Shown: positions 7,639 through 16,121, numbered from the stretch's first letter. The stretch: 64,000 nucleotides of DNA from Actinomycetes bacterium (GCA_021798955.1 JAJZBK010000001.1:186001-250000); one strand, 5' to 3'. The notes: generated by a model from the sequence alone, not told the origin. Numbers and translations: made by a program.

Positions 7639-10607
7639 GCCACCACTCGCAGCACTTCTTCGAGGGTCGTCTCGCCCTCGATGGCCTTGCGCAACCCGCT
7701 CTCACGCAGGGTCACCATGCCCTGGGAGACGGCCAGCCGGTGGATCTCGTCCACGGAGCCCCCTTCGATGATCATGCGCTCGATCTCTTCGGTCATGGGC
7801 ATCAGCTCTGCCAGGGCCTTGCGCCCGCGGTAACCGGTGTTGGAGCACGCCGAGCAGCCCACCGCCCGGTAGAGCTTGGGGATGCCATCTGCCCGCTCGA
7901 CCTCTTCGACCCGCCATCCGGCCGCCACAATGTCCGCCTCGGTCGGCTGGAAGGCTTCCTTGCAGTGGACGCACAACCGCCGCGCCAGGCGCTGGGCCAG
8001 GATGGCCGAGAGGGCCGAGGTGACGAGGAAGGGCTCGATGCCCATCTCGATGAGCCGCATCGGCGTCGAGGCGGCGTTGTTGGTGTGCAGCGTGCTCAGC
8101 ACCAGGTGCCCGGTGAGGGCAGCCTCGATGGCGGTCACCGCTGTCTCGCGGTCGCGGATCTCGCCCACCAGCACGATGTCGGGGTCCGAGCGGAGGATGG
8201 ACTTGAGGGCAGCGGGGAAGGTCAGGCCGGCCTTGACGTTGAGCTGGACCTGGTTGATGCCCTTGATCTGTAGCTCGACGGGGTCCTCGACGGTGATGAT
8301 GTTCTTCTCGGCCGAGTTGAGGGCCGTGAGCGTCGTGTACAGCGTCGTCGACTTGCCCGATCCGGTCGGCCCGGTGACGAGGATCGTCCCGTAGGGCTTG
8401 GTGTAGATGCCCTCGTAGGTGGTGAGCAGGTCGTCGTCGAAGCCCAGGTCGTTGAAGCCCAGCACCACGCTCGACTTGTCGAGGACCCGCATGACGACCT
8501 TCTCCCCGTGGATGGTCGGGAGGGTGGCCATGCGGAGGTCGACGCCCTTGGAGCCGACCGAGAGCGAGATGCGACCGTCCTGAGGGATGCGGTGCTCGGC
8601 GATGTTCATGTCGGCCATCACCTTCAGCCGGGTGGTGACCGCCGCGGCGATCGATCGGGGTGCCGTCGAGACGTCGTGGAGCACGCCGTCGATCCGGTAG
8701 CGGATCCGCAGCTCGCCGGCCGTCGGCTCCACGTGGATGTCCGAGGCCCGCTCGTTGAGGGCCTGGAGGATCAGCAGGTTGACATAGCGCACGATCGGCG
8801 CGTCGTCGGTCGCCGCCTGGATGTCCTCGACGTCCCGCTCCGACGACGAGCTTCCGTCGAACCCGCGGGATGCCTCGACCGCCATGTCTGCGGCGTCACC
8901 GCCGTTACTGAACGCCTTGTTGATGTAGGCGGCGATCTGGCCCGGGGTCGCCACCACGGTGATGAAGGTGCCGCCGAGGATCGTCCGCAGGTCGTCGATG
9001 GCGAAGACGTCGGTGGGGTTGGCCGACGCGACGACCGGGGTGCCGTCGTCGCTGGCGATGCACAGCACGTTGTGGTGCCTGCAGGTCGACTCGGGAAGAC
9101 GGCTGGCGTCGGCGTAGTTCACGCCGCGGACGTCGAGGTCGACGAACTCGAGGCCCATCTCTTCGGCCATGGCCCACATGAGATCGGCTTCGGTGACCAG
9201 GCGACGGGCCGTCAGGATCCGGGCGATGCTGTTGCCCGTCTCTGCGTGCTCGGCCAGCACCGACACCATGTCCTCGAGGTCCACGCGGTCGCCGTCCACG
9301 AGCGCTTTGGCTAGGGCGGGGAACCCTGCCGTCGGCCCGCCCCCCTCGACTTCGCCACCGCCAACAGCTTCGGCGTGCTGCTCCTCGAAGGACGCCACGG
9401 CCTCGTCCACCAGGTCGGCCGTGAACGAAGCGGCGTCAGAGGTGCCATCGATCCCCGGAACGCCCATGGGAGCTGCCACGGCCGGCTCGGTGCCCGTCGT
9501 CAACGGTCCGATGCCTGCGGCTCCCGGGTCCGTCGCTTCAGCCAGGGAACCCGGACCGGGCACGGGGGCTCGAGGTGTTGTCGGGTCGGCCAGGAGCGGG
9601 TCGGCGTCTACATCCTCGGCTACCGCTCCGGCGAGGCCGCTGCCACCCGGCATCTCGGGGACGCTGCTCGGAGCGGCGTGCGCCGCGGCGTCGCCCGTTC
9701 CGGCCAGGCCACCTTCCGAGCCGACGACGGCTCCTCCACTGCCGAACCCGTCGCTGGCATCGCCCTCGGCGATGGGACCGTCGACCGGAAGCGCCATGAG
9801 GTCCTGCCAGACGTCGTCTGGGCTACCCGGCGCGCCTGGGCTACCGGCCACAGGCACGGTCGGAGCGACACCTGTCGGCGGGACCGCCAGGCCTTCTGGC
9901 GCGCCGTAGCCGGCCGCCCAGGGATCGTTGCCCGGTAGCGGCGCCGGCATGTCGAACCCCGCCTCAGGTGAGGCAGCGGGTGCAGCCGGGGCGGCGTCGG
10001 ACGGCCCGGTGGTGACGAACGCCGAACCGAAGAGCGACAGACCAAGGGTGTCGTCGACGTCGTCGTCGTCCAAGTCGGCGAGGCCGGGGACCAGTGCCGA
10101 GGCTGCCTCGGCAAGGAGCGGGTCGCCGGACGGAGCGGGGGCGGCCAGGCCGAAGTCGGCGTCGGTGGCAGTGGCCCCGACACCGAAGAGGTCCGCAGCG
10201 CCGAGGTCGCTCGCGGCGAGGTCGACGGGCGCACTTCCCTCGTCGGCTACCGGGCTGCCCGGGAGCGCCTCGAACGCGCCGACGCCCCCTGTCTCGTCGT
10301 GCCGGTCGGCTCCTCCGCCGTACTGGCGGTCGAGACACGAGACGATCTGGCTGGGCACCGCCACCACCGAGATGAAGTCGCGGCCGATCGCTTCGCGCAC
10401 CGCGTCGGCGGCGGCGACGTCGTCGGGGTCGGCGATGGCGATGACGGGCGTCCCGAACCGCCGCTTGACCGGGACGGCCTGGTACTGCCGGGCGACCTCC
10501 TCCGGCAGGACGTCCGCCGCGGCCGGGTCGACGCTGTAGCGATCGAGGTCCACGAACTCCAGGTCGTGCTCGCTCGCCATCGACCGGATGGCATCGACAT
10601 CGCTCAT
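7635..10607 (-). CDS. pilB: Type IV pilus assembly ATPase PilB with long acidic linker
   Basis: The 990-residue protein has, in order: a half T2SSE_N/MshEN-like domain (residues 1-98, EFVDLDRYSVDPAAADVLPEE); a roughly 320-residue Gly/Ala/Pro/Asp-rich linker; a fuller T2SSE_N copy (about 430-580, ARILTARRLVTEADLMWAM); and the GspE/PilB motor. The motor has ASDIHVEP, Walker A GPTGSGKST (about 746), TVEDPVE, DPDIVLVGEIRD, LSTLHTNNA, and the zinc-binding pairs CVHC (about 879) and CSAC (about 918). It drives pilus extension on PilC. Ordinary PilB is about 560-580 residues, so the extra length is nearly all linker. It leads the pilB-pilT-pilC-pilA block. Confidence 0.93.
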   Translation of the reverse strand: MSDVDAIRSMASEHDLEFVDLDRYSVDPAAADVLPEEVARQYQAVPVKRRFGTPVIAIADPDDVAAADAVREAIGRDFISVVAVPSQIVSCLDRQYGGGADRHDETGGVGAFEALPGSPVADEGSAPVDLAASDLGAADLFGVGATATDADFGLAAPAPSGDPLLAEAASALVPGLADLDDDDVDDTLGLSLFGSAFVTTGPSDAAPAAPAASPEAGFDMPAPLPGNDPWAAGYGAPEGLAVPPTGVAPTVPVAGSPGAPGSPDDVWQDLMALPVDGPIAEGDASDGFGSGGAVVGSEGGLAGTGDAAAHAAPSSVPEMPGGSGLAGAVAEDVDADPLLADPTTPRAPVPGPGSLAEATDPGAAGIGPLTTGTEPAVAAPMGVPGIDGTSDAASFTADLVDEAVASFEEQHAEAVGGGEVEGGGPTAGFPALAKALVDGDRVDLEDMVSVLAEHAETGNSIARILTARRLVTEADLMWAMAEEMGLEFVDLDVRGVNYADASRLPESTCRHHNVLCIASDDGTPVVASANPTDVFAIDDLRTILGGTFITVVATPGQIAAYINKAFSNGGDAADMAVEASRGFDGSSSSERDVEDIQAATDDAPIVRYVNLLILQALNERASDIHVEPTAGELRIRYRIDGVLHDVSTAPRSIAAAVTTRLKVMADMNIAEHRIPQDGRISLSVGSKGVDLRMATLPTIHGEKVVMRVLDKSSVVLGFNDLGFDDDLLTTYEGIYTKPYGTILVTGPTGSGKSTTLYTTLTALNSAEKNIITVEDPVELQIKGINQVQLNVKAGLTFPAALKSILRSDPDIVLVGEIRDRETAVTAIEAALTGHLVLSTLHTNNAASTPMRLIEMGIEPFLVTSALSAILAQRLARRLCVHCKEAFQPTEADIVAAGWRVEEVERADGIPKLYRAVGCSACSNTGYRGRKALAELMPMTEEIERMIIEGGSVDEIHRLAVSQGMVTLRESGLRKAIEGETTLEEVLRVVA

Positions 10608-10670
10608 GGCTTCCCCATCGGCACGCCTGCCCCCGAGATTGAACGTGAATCACGCGGTGCCGGATCGCCC

Positions 10671-10726
10671 GACTACTCTCGCGCTCAGAGTAGTCATAAC
10701 GCTACCAGTTGTGCCGTAATTGTCCA
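10671..10726 (-). promoter_or_regulatory. Candidate pilB promoter with an operator-like inverted repeat at the start site
   Basis: On the minus strand TGGACA (10726-10721) and TAGCGT (10704-10699) are 16 bases apart, a plausible -35/-10 pair. Directly downstream, at the expected transcription start, lies the perfect inverted repeat GACTACTCT-N7-AGAGTAGTC (10671-10695). Its placement suggests a repressor operator or a 5' leader hairpin about 65 bases before the pilB ATG. The rest of the 301-base divergent gap 10608-10908 must also hold the prepilin peptidase promoter, which I could not place. Confidence 0.45.
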
Positions 10727-10908
10727 GTGGTTTGTTGCCGGCCTGCTTCGGCACCGGCCCGACGGAGCGTCGTCGGCTACCAAGCACCCGCTCGGGCGGG
10801 AATCCGAACCGGTCGCGGGCGGGGTGAGCACCGAGCCGCTTCGGGACCACGGCGGCCCGGAGCGACCATGGTCGGAGCTGCCCGACCCGGTGTGGCAGCG
10901 TTGCCGTC

Positions 10909-12036
10909 ATGCCTGCGCTGGTTAGTCCGTCGCTCGGAGCCCGCCTCTTCCCCGTCGTGGTGGTCGTGGCGGTGCTGGTCGGGCTCCTGGTCGGCTCGTT
11001 CCTCAACGTCGTCGCCTATCGCGCCCCCCGTCGGCTGTCGGTCACCACGCCGCGCTCGTTCTGCCCGACGTGTCGGCGCCAGCTCACCTGGTGGGAGAAC
11101 ATCCCGCTTGCCTCTTGGGCCGTCCTTGGCGGTCGGTGCCACACCTGTCACGCCCCGATCTCACCCCGCTATCCGGCAGTCGAGGCCGGGACGGGGATCG
11201 TCTTCGGACTGGTCACCTGGGCCTGGCACGGCACGGCTCCGTCGCTCGTCTTCTGCCTGCTTGCCGCCGGCGCTGGTGCGCTGGTGCTCGTCGAGGTCGA
11301 GGGTCGTCACCCGCCTCTCGGACTGGCCGCCGTCGCCCTGGCGGTCGTGGCCGTCGCCGCCGTCGTCATCGCCCTCGTGGCACACGGCGTGGACACCCTG
11401 GTCGGCCTGGCGGTCGGCGCGGCCGGCGGAGCCGTGGTCTTCGCCGCGCTCCGCCGGATCGACCCTGATGGCGAACGTCCGTGGGACCGCGGCCGGGCCG
11501 TGGTCCTCGTGGCCGCCGCCTGGGTCGGCGGGACCCAGCAGGGTCTTCCGGTGGCGTCCGGTACCCACCACTGGACCGGCCCGCTGTGGGGTGTCGGGGC
11601 CGCCGCCGTCATCGGGGTGCTCGCCGCCCTCGGGCGGCGCGTGCTGCTCACCGGCGCCACCCCGACCGCCAGAGCTGCGGGGTCCGGCCCCGCCCCGGTC
11701 GGCCCCGCTGGTTCGTCCACCCCGTCCTCCTGCGTTGACCCTGCTCCCTGCGGCACCTGTGGCACTGGCACCTGTGGCACTGGCACCTGTGGCACTGGCA
11801 CCTGTGGCACTGGCACCTGTGGCACTGGCACCTGTGGCACTGGCACCTGTGGCACTGGCACCTGTGGCACTGGCACCTGTGGGTCCTGCGCTGCCCCCGA
11901 CCCAGGAACGCACCCGACGAGCACGTACCCGACAGGGAGGCATCGGCGGGCTGTCACCGCCGTCCTGCTCGGTGCGCCGGTCGTCACGTCGTCGCTGGTG
12001 GCCATGGTGGTGAGCCTCGCCGCCGTGCGCGGCTGA
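10909..12036 (+). CDS. Prepilin peptidase/methyltransferase homologue with degenerate catalytic motifs
   Basis: The 375-residue protein begins like PilD/GspO: a membrane helix with GLLVGSFLNVVAYRAPRRL, then the zinc-binding pairs CPTC (52/55) and CHTC (77/80), WWENIPLASW and PRYPAVEAGTG. Several membrane helices follow. The two A24 aspartates are not where expected: the usual IDLDxxLLPD reads VEVEGRHPPLG (Glu129), and no GxGD is present, the nearest acidic residue being Asp193 in RPWDRGR. Residues about 285-325 are eight GTGTC repeats giving a cysteine every five residues, followed by a hydrophobic tail. It is divergent from pilB and the only prepilin peptidase-like gene seen. It could be an inactive or altered peptidase, or an N-methyltransferase only. 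Confidence 0.7.
   Translation: MPALVSPSLGARLFPVVVVVAVLVGLLVGSFLNVVAYRAPRRLSVTTPRSFCPTCRRQLTWWENIPLASWAVLGGRCHTCHAPISPRYPAVEAGTGIVFGLVTWAWHGTAPSLVFCLLAAGAGALVLVEVEGRHPPLGLAAVALAVVAVAAVVIALVAHGVDTLVGLAVGAAGGAVVFAALRRIDPDGERPWDRGRAVVLVAAAWVGGTQQGLPVASGTHHWTGPLWGVGAAAVIGVLAALGRRVLLTGATPTARAAGSGPAPVGPAGSSTPSSCVDPAPCGTCGTGTCGTGTCGTGTCGTGTCGTGTCGTGTCGTGTCGTGTCGSCAAPDPGTHPTSTYPTGRHRRAVTAVLLGAPVVTSSLVAMVVSLAAVRG
11761..11880 (+). repeat. 15-bp tandem repeat, 8 perfect copies, inside the prepilin peptidase gene
   Basis: Eight identical units GGCACTGGCACCTGT fill the interval, preceded by a 9-base partial copy at 11752. In the gene's frame each unit encodes Gly-Thr-Gly-Thr-Cys. Perfect identity implies recent expansion or active copy-number change; any change keeps the frame. 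Confidence 0.95.
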
Positions 12037-12039
12037 CCC

Positions 12040-12045
12040 TACGAT
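12040..12045 (+). promoter_or_regulatory. Candidate -10 element of a leaderless response-regulator transcript
   Basis: TACGAT is followed by six bases and the GTG start at 12052. It lies in the 15-base gap after the peptidase stop, implying that the two-component pair has its own promoter. Confidence 0.5.
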
Positions 12046-12051
12046 GGCCCG

Positions 12052-12738
12052 GTGACCAGCAGGAGCGCCCATCCGACCCGGGTGGTCATCGTGGACGATC
12101 ACGAGCTGCTCCGCACGGGCACCCGCCGGATCCTCGAGGACGCCGGCGGGTTCGCCGTGGTGGGTGAGGCCGGGGACGGTCCCGCCGCCCTCGCCCTCGT
12201 CGACGAGCTCGACCCCGACCTGGCCCTGGTCGACATCCGTCTGCCGTCGACCAACGGCATCGAGCTGGCCCGGCAGATCGTCGACAGGCACCCGGCCACG
12301 ACCGTCGTCGTCCTGAGTGCCTACGACGACGAGGACTACGTGCGTGCCGCCCTCGCCGTCGGTGCCTCGGCCTACCTGCTCAAGACCACCCCAGGCGACG
12401 ACCTCGTGGACGCCATCCGGATGGCCCTCGGCGGCGCCGTCGTCCTCGACCCGGCGATCACCGGAGAGCGGGGGCCTGACGGCGAGCAGACCGCTGGTGG
12501 CGCAGGACCGATCGCCCCCGGGGGGCTCACTACCCGCGAGCGTCAGGTCGTGCGCCTGGTCGCTCGCGGTCTCGCCAACAAGGCCATCGCCCACCAGCTC
12601 GGCATCAGCCCACGCACGGTCGAGGTCCACCTCAACCACGCCTTCGAAAAGCTCGGCGCCTCGTCGCGCACCGAGCTGGTCACGGTGGCCCTGGCCACCG
12701 GAGCCCTGGCCGGCCCTGACGACCCGCCACCACGATGA
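12052..12738 (+). CDS. NarL/LuxR-family response regulator
   Basis: The 228-residue protein has a receiver domain (residues 10-125) with the acidic pair in VVIVDDHELLRTG, the phosphoacceptor Asp61 in LALVDIRLPSTNG, and Lys near 109 in AYLLKT. A C-terminal LuxR-type helix-turn-helix follows (about 160-215: LTTRERQVVRLVARGLANKA, then ISPRTVEVHLNHAFEKLG). It overlaps the downstream kinase gene by four bases, so the two are cognate partners. Target genes are unknown. The position inside the pilus region makes surface-structure genes plausible targets, but that is only context. Confidence 0.92.
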   Translation: MTSRSAHPTRVVIVDDHELLRTGTRRILEDAGGFAVVGEAGDGPAALALVDELDPDLALVDIRLPSTNGIELARQIVDRHPATTVVVLSAYDDEDYVRAALAVGASAYLLKTTPGDDLVDAIRMALGGAVVLDPAITGERGPDGEQTAGGAGPIAPGGLTTRERQVVRLVARGLANKAIAHQLGISPRTVEVHLNHAFEKLGASSRTELVTVALATGALAGPDDPPPR

Positions 12739-14246
12739 CACCCGAGCGTCCCTGGGCCGACTCGCGCTTCTGGCTGACCCAGCTCGTCCTCGTCGGCCTC
12801 TCGCTGGCCGACCTCGCGGTGGTCGTCTCGGGGCATCTGACGGCGACGTCCCCGGTGAACGAGTACGCCACCGTCGTCCTCCTGCTGCCACCCGTCGTCT
12901 ATGCCGCCCGTCGCTTCGGCCTGTCCGGCGGCGTGGCTACTGCCTGGGTGGCCACCATCCTGGCCGCCCCTCGCTTCGTCGCTGCCGCCGATGCCGGCGC
13001 CCTGTCCGTCTCGTGGGTCGAGGTGGTCGAGGTGGTCGTGGTCAACGTGGCCGCCGTGGCGGTCGGCCAGCGCACCACGGCCCGCCGGGACGCGGCGGCC
13101 CTGGCCAGTGCGGCGAGGCAAGCCCACGAGCGAGCTGAAGCCCGCTACCGCGAGCTGTTCGATTCGAACCAGGCGCCGATTCTCATCGTCGACGGCGCCG
13201 GCGTCGTCGTCGACTCGAACCCCTCAGCACGCCGGCTGTTCCCTGGCATCGGCGCCCCCGGCGAGCGAGCGGTCCAGCCCCGGCTGGTCGACGTCATCGG
13301 AGCCGATGCCGCCGCCTACGTCCTCTCCCTGCTTGTCTCAACCGGCGGCGAGCCCTCCCCTGGCGGGACGGACGAGCCGGTCGCCCCGTTGGCCCTCGAT
13401 GCCGCCGGTGCCCGCGTCCTGATGCGCCCCGCTGTCAGCCCGGTCGGCGACCCCGGAGAACGTCGCCTGCAGGTGGTCTTCGACGACGTCACGGCCGAGC
13501 TCGACCGCCAAGCCCGCACGGAGGCGTTCGCCGCCCGAGTCGTGCTCGGGCAAGAAGAAGAGCGCCGCCACCTCGCACAAGAGCTCCACGACGGCCCGCT
13601 CCAGTCGCTCATCCACCTCTGTCGCCAGATCGACCAGCACCGAGCACACCGCCAGGCAGTCAGCGGGGATGGCGACGGAACGGAGCGCCCCGGTGGTACC
13701 GACTCCGGCGACACCGAGACACCCCTCGACGACCTCCGCTCGACCGCCGAGCTCGTCGTCGCCGAGCTCCGTGGGATCGCCAAGGGGCTCAGGCCGTCGA
13801 TCCTCGATGACCTCGGCCTCGAGGCCTCGATCTCCCAGCTCCTCGCCGAAGCCGGTGCCCGCACGGGGATCGAGACGACCCTCGGGGTCACGGGGACACC
13901 GAGCCGACTACCCCCTCCTGTCGAGCTCGCCCTCTTCCGCATCGCCCAGGAAGCACTGTCCAACGCCGAACGCCACGCCAGCGCCACTCGTGTGGCGGTC
14001 GGGCTCGACTTCGGCCCCAGCGGAGTTCGGCTGCTCGTCACCGACGACGGGACCGGCTTCGAGCCAGGCTCGCCGACGCCCGCTCGGGGCGGATCGTCGC
14101 TCGGCGTCCCCGGCATGGCCGAGCGCGCCGCGCTCATGGGCGCCACCTTGACCATCCACTCGGCCCCCGGGTCCGGCACCACAGTCGACGTGCGCGTGCC
14201 GGCCGGGTCGCTGGTCACCGGAGCTCGAGCACACGGGACGTCCTGA
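12735..14246 (+). CDS. NarL-type sensor histidine kinase with PAS-like domain
   Basis: The 503-residue protein has four predicted membrane segments within residues 14-112. A PAS-like segment (about 135-255: RYRELFDSNQAPILIVDGAG) is followed by a HisKA_3 dimerisation helix with EERRHLAQELHDGPLQ, where His285 is the phosphorylated residue. A HATPase_c domain ends it, with N-box EALSNAERHASATRV and G-boxes VTDDGTGFEPG and GVPGMAERAALMGA. There is no extracytoplasmic sensor domain, so sensing is probably by the membrane helices or PAS pocket. It is co-translated with the preceding regulator. Confidence 0.92.
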   Translation: MTPERPWADSRFWLTQLVLVGLSLADLAVVVSGHLTATSPVNEYATVVLLLPPVVYAARRFGLSGGVATAWVATILAAPRFVAAADAGALSVSWVEVVEVVVVNVAAVAVGQRTTARRDAAALASAARQAHERAEARYRELFDSNQAPILIVDGAGVVVDSNPSARRLFPGIGAPGERAVQPRLVDVIGADAAAYVLSLLVSTGGEPSPGGTDEPVAPLALDAAGARVLMRPAVSPVGDPGERRLQVVFDDVTAELDRQARTEAFAARVVLGQEEERRHLAQELHDGPLQSLIHLCRQIDQHRAHRQAVSGDGDGTERPGGTDSGDTETPLDDLRSTAELVVAELRGIAKGLRPSILDDLGLEASISQLLAEAGARTGIETTLGVTGTPSRLPPPVELALFRIAQEALSNAERHASATRVAVGLDFGPSGVRLLVTDDGTGFEPGSPTPARGGSSLGVPGMAERAALMGATLTIHSAPGSGTTVDVRVPAGSLVTGARAHGTS

Positions 14247-14382
14247 GGGCCTCTGGGAGGAGCAGCTGGGCACCGCTTCGCCGGCACCGTACGCGACGGC
14301 CTCAGACGCCCCTGTGGCCGTCATCTGATCGTCATGGAACCGACATCGAAACCGGACCGACGTCGAGCCTTCGGGTGGCACA

Positions 14383-14688
14383 ATGGTCTCCATGGAACCT
14401 CTCGTCATCGAGTCGTGCCACAGCACGTGGATCATCGACCTGGAGCACGAACGGTTCCGCCGAGTGCTGAAGGGCATCGACGACCACGGCGTTCCCGCTT
14501 CGACGGAGTGGCGCGCCTGTTACGGCGTCGAGATCGACCCGGAGTCGGAGTCCTTCGTCGTCCTGCTCAACCCTGAGGGGACTCGGCTCCTGCGGAGCTG
14601 GCGTCACGTCGAGCACTGTGCGCAGTGCGGCGGCGAGGTGACCTCGGAGCTGTCGCTCGACGAGCTCCGCGGCGTCGCCTTGGCCTAA
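14383..14688 (+). CDS. Small protein of unknown function with one CxxC
   Basis: The frame encodes 101 residues, or 98 from ATG 14392. I do not recognise the family. It is acidic at the N-terminus (IESCHSTWIIDLEHERFRRV), has a beta-rich middle (YGVEIDPESESFVVLLNPEG) and ends in HVEHCAQCGGEVTSELSLDEL. One CxxC and several histidines could bind metal. A CACAAT hexamer lies seven bases before ATG 14392, which would make that a leaderless start, but the hexamer is a weak -10 match. GC pattern and sensible composition support a real gene. No neighbour suggests a function. Confidence 0.6.
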   Translation: MVSMEPLVIESCHSTWIIDLEHERFRRVLKGIDDHGVPASTEWRACYGVEIDPESESFVVLLNPEGTRLLRSWRHVEHCAQCGGEVTSELSLDELRGVALA

Positions 14689-15008
14689 CCGCTGGTGAGG
14701 GCTAGCTCGCGCTCGGGTGACCAGCTGCCTCGCCGTACTGGCAGCGGACGGTTGCCTCGAGCCGTGGGCGCTCGAGGTCGTCCTGCGCAAGGCGGGCCCA
14801 CCTGCTCCTCGTCTCGTGCGCCCGCTCAAGTGAAGGTCTCCCCGGTTCGATGGAGTACGTCGACGGTGAAAACAGCAGACGTCGGACAGGGACCGGTCTC
14901 GCAGCTGCCCATCGGGTAACATCCTCGGGACAGGTCGTCCCATTCTGCGGCGGATCCGACTATCGAGGCGGCGTCGATCGCCGGGGGAACCGGCCGAGGG
15001 AGAGGCAC
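14689..15008 (+). promoter_or_regulatory. Intergenic region with a candidate promoter for the Pro/Ala-rich gene
   Basis: No gene is supported in these 320 bases. TAACAT at 14917-14922 is a good TANNNT -10 candidate about 90 bases before the next start codon, with no clear -35. A GAGGGAGAGG ribosome-binding site ends a few bases before ATG 15009. Confidence 0.35.
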
Positions 15009-16121
15009 ATGGCGAACGAAGGGCACGTTGCGTCAGGCGGCGGTCACGTCGACTTCGCCTCGGTACAGGCTGAGCTCACCGCGCTGCGACGTGCCCAGAG
15101 TGAACTGGCACGTTCGATCGACCTCCTCGCCCGTCGGATCGACACGGCAGGCGTGTCCACCACCCGGCTCGACGGGCAGGCCGGCACGCAGCCGGCGCCA
15201 GCGACTCCCGTTCCACCGCGTGCACCGGCGGCACCCACCCCACCTCCCCCTGCTCCCCCGCTGGCCCGACGCCCGTCCAGCCCGGTAGACGCCATCCTCG
15301 GGGATGCGTTCGCAGCACCCCCAGGGCCAGCACGCCAACCCGCAGCAGGGTCCACCCCACAACCCGCCGCAGCGATGCACGCGGCAGCTCCGGCAGCTCC
15401 GGCAGCTCCGGCAGCTCCGGCAGCTCCGGCAGCTCCGGCAGCTCCGGCAGCTCCGGCAGCTCCGGCAGCTCCGGCAGCTCCGGCAGCTCCGGCAGCTCCG
15501 GCAGCTCCGGCAGCGACCCGCCGCCCTGGCGATCCGGACGTCCCGGAGCCTCTGTTCTACGTACCGCCGCTCTTGCCCGAAGGCCCCGACCAAGCCAGCG
15601 ACCCGCTTGGTCCCGCGCTCGGCAGCGAGTTCGTGCCGACTGGAGCATCCCCCGCGGTCGCGGCTCCGCCCGCTCCGCCCCGGGCGCCGGCACCACCGGC
15701 CCGTACAGCTCCAGCCCCGCCACCGCCACCCGTCACCACTGCTCCAGCCCCGCCACCGCCACCCGTCACCACTGCGCCGGCACCGCCACCACCGCCGCCG
15801 CCAGCCCCAGCCGGTCGCGGACATGGCGCAGATGGCACGCCGGCCGCGGCGTCCCACGAGCACTCGCCGGTAGGCCAGGGCGAGGACGGCAGGGGGGGCA
15901 ACGACTTCGCCGCAGCCGCCGCGATGGTGAACGACATCCTCGCCGTCGCTCCCTCGGCAGGTGACCAGCGCCCGGCCGGCCCTGCTGCCTCCGGGGCGGC
16001 GAGCCCACAGACCGATGGGGCTGGTCTCGACGGCACCGGGGGGCCGCACGAGCCTCCGATCACCCCCGATTTCTTCACCGCTCCGCCGCCTTCCCAGCGG
16101 CGGTTCCGGTTGCGCCGCTGA
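15009..16121 (+). CDS. Pro/Ala-rich low-complexity protein with an N-terminal helix
   Basis: The 370-residue product is not a family I recognise. Residues 15-50 form an amphipathic, probably coiled-coil helix (FASVQAELTALRRAQSELAR). Most of the rest is disordered Pro/Ala sequence: about 14 Ala-Ala-Pro units near 125-167 and duplicated Pro-rich blocks near 235-260. A short helical segment AAAAAMVNDILAVAPSAG lies near 300 and the C-terminus is basic (SQRRFRLRR). There is no signal peptide or membrane segment. ATG 15009 was chosen over the longer open frame from 14850 because GAGGGAGAGG precedes it. A cytoplasmic scaffold or linker protein would fit, but this is speculation. Confidence 0.6.
   Translation: MANEGHVASGGGHVDFASVQAELTALRRAQSELARSIDLLARRIDTAGVSTTRLDGQAGTQPAPATPVPPRAPAAPTPPPPAPPLARRPSSPVDAILGDAFAAPPGPARQPAAGSTPQPAAAMHAAAPAAPAAPAAPAAPAAPAAPAAPAAPAAPAAPAAPAAPAAPAATRRPGDPDVPEPLFYVPPLLPEGPDQASDPLGPALGSEFVPTGASPAVAAPPAPPRAPAPPARTAPAPPPPPVTTAPAPPPPPVTTAPAPPPPPPPAPAGRGHGADGTPAAASHEHSPVGQGEDGRGGNDFAAAAAMVNDILAVAPSAGDQRPAGPAASGAASPQTDGAGLDGTGGPHEPPITPDFFTAPPPSQRRFRLRR
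15382..15507 (+). repeat. 9-bp tandem repeat, 14 copies
   Basis: Fourteen consecutive copies of CGGCAGCTC encode an uninterrupted Ala-Ala-Pro tract in the Pro/Ala-rich protein. Confidence 0.95.
15708..15773 (+). repeat. 33-bp tandem duplication
   Basis: Two copies beginning GCTCCAGCCCCGCCACCGCC at 15708 and 15741 encode a repeated Pro-rich segment of the same protein. Confidence 0.85.

Noticed and set aside
11761-11880. CRISPR-like direct repeats
   Set aside because: The units are contiguous without spacers, lie inside a gene, and no cas gene is present.
10709-12013. 434-codon alternative plus-strand frame over the prepilin peptidase gene
   Set aside because: It reads Ser/Arg/Trp-rich sequence and a Val-Ala-Leu-Ala-Pro repeat; only the chosen frame gives the CxxC pairs and membrane helices of the PilD family.
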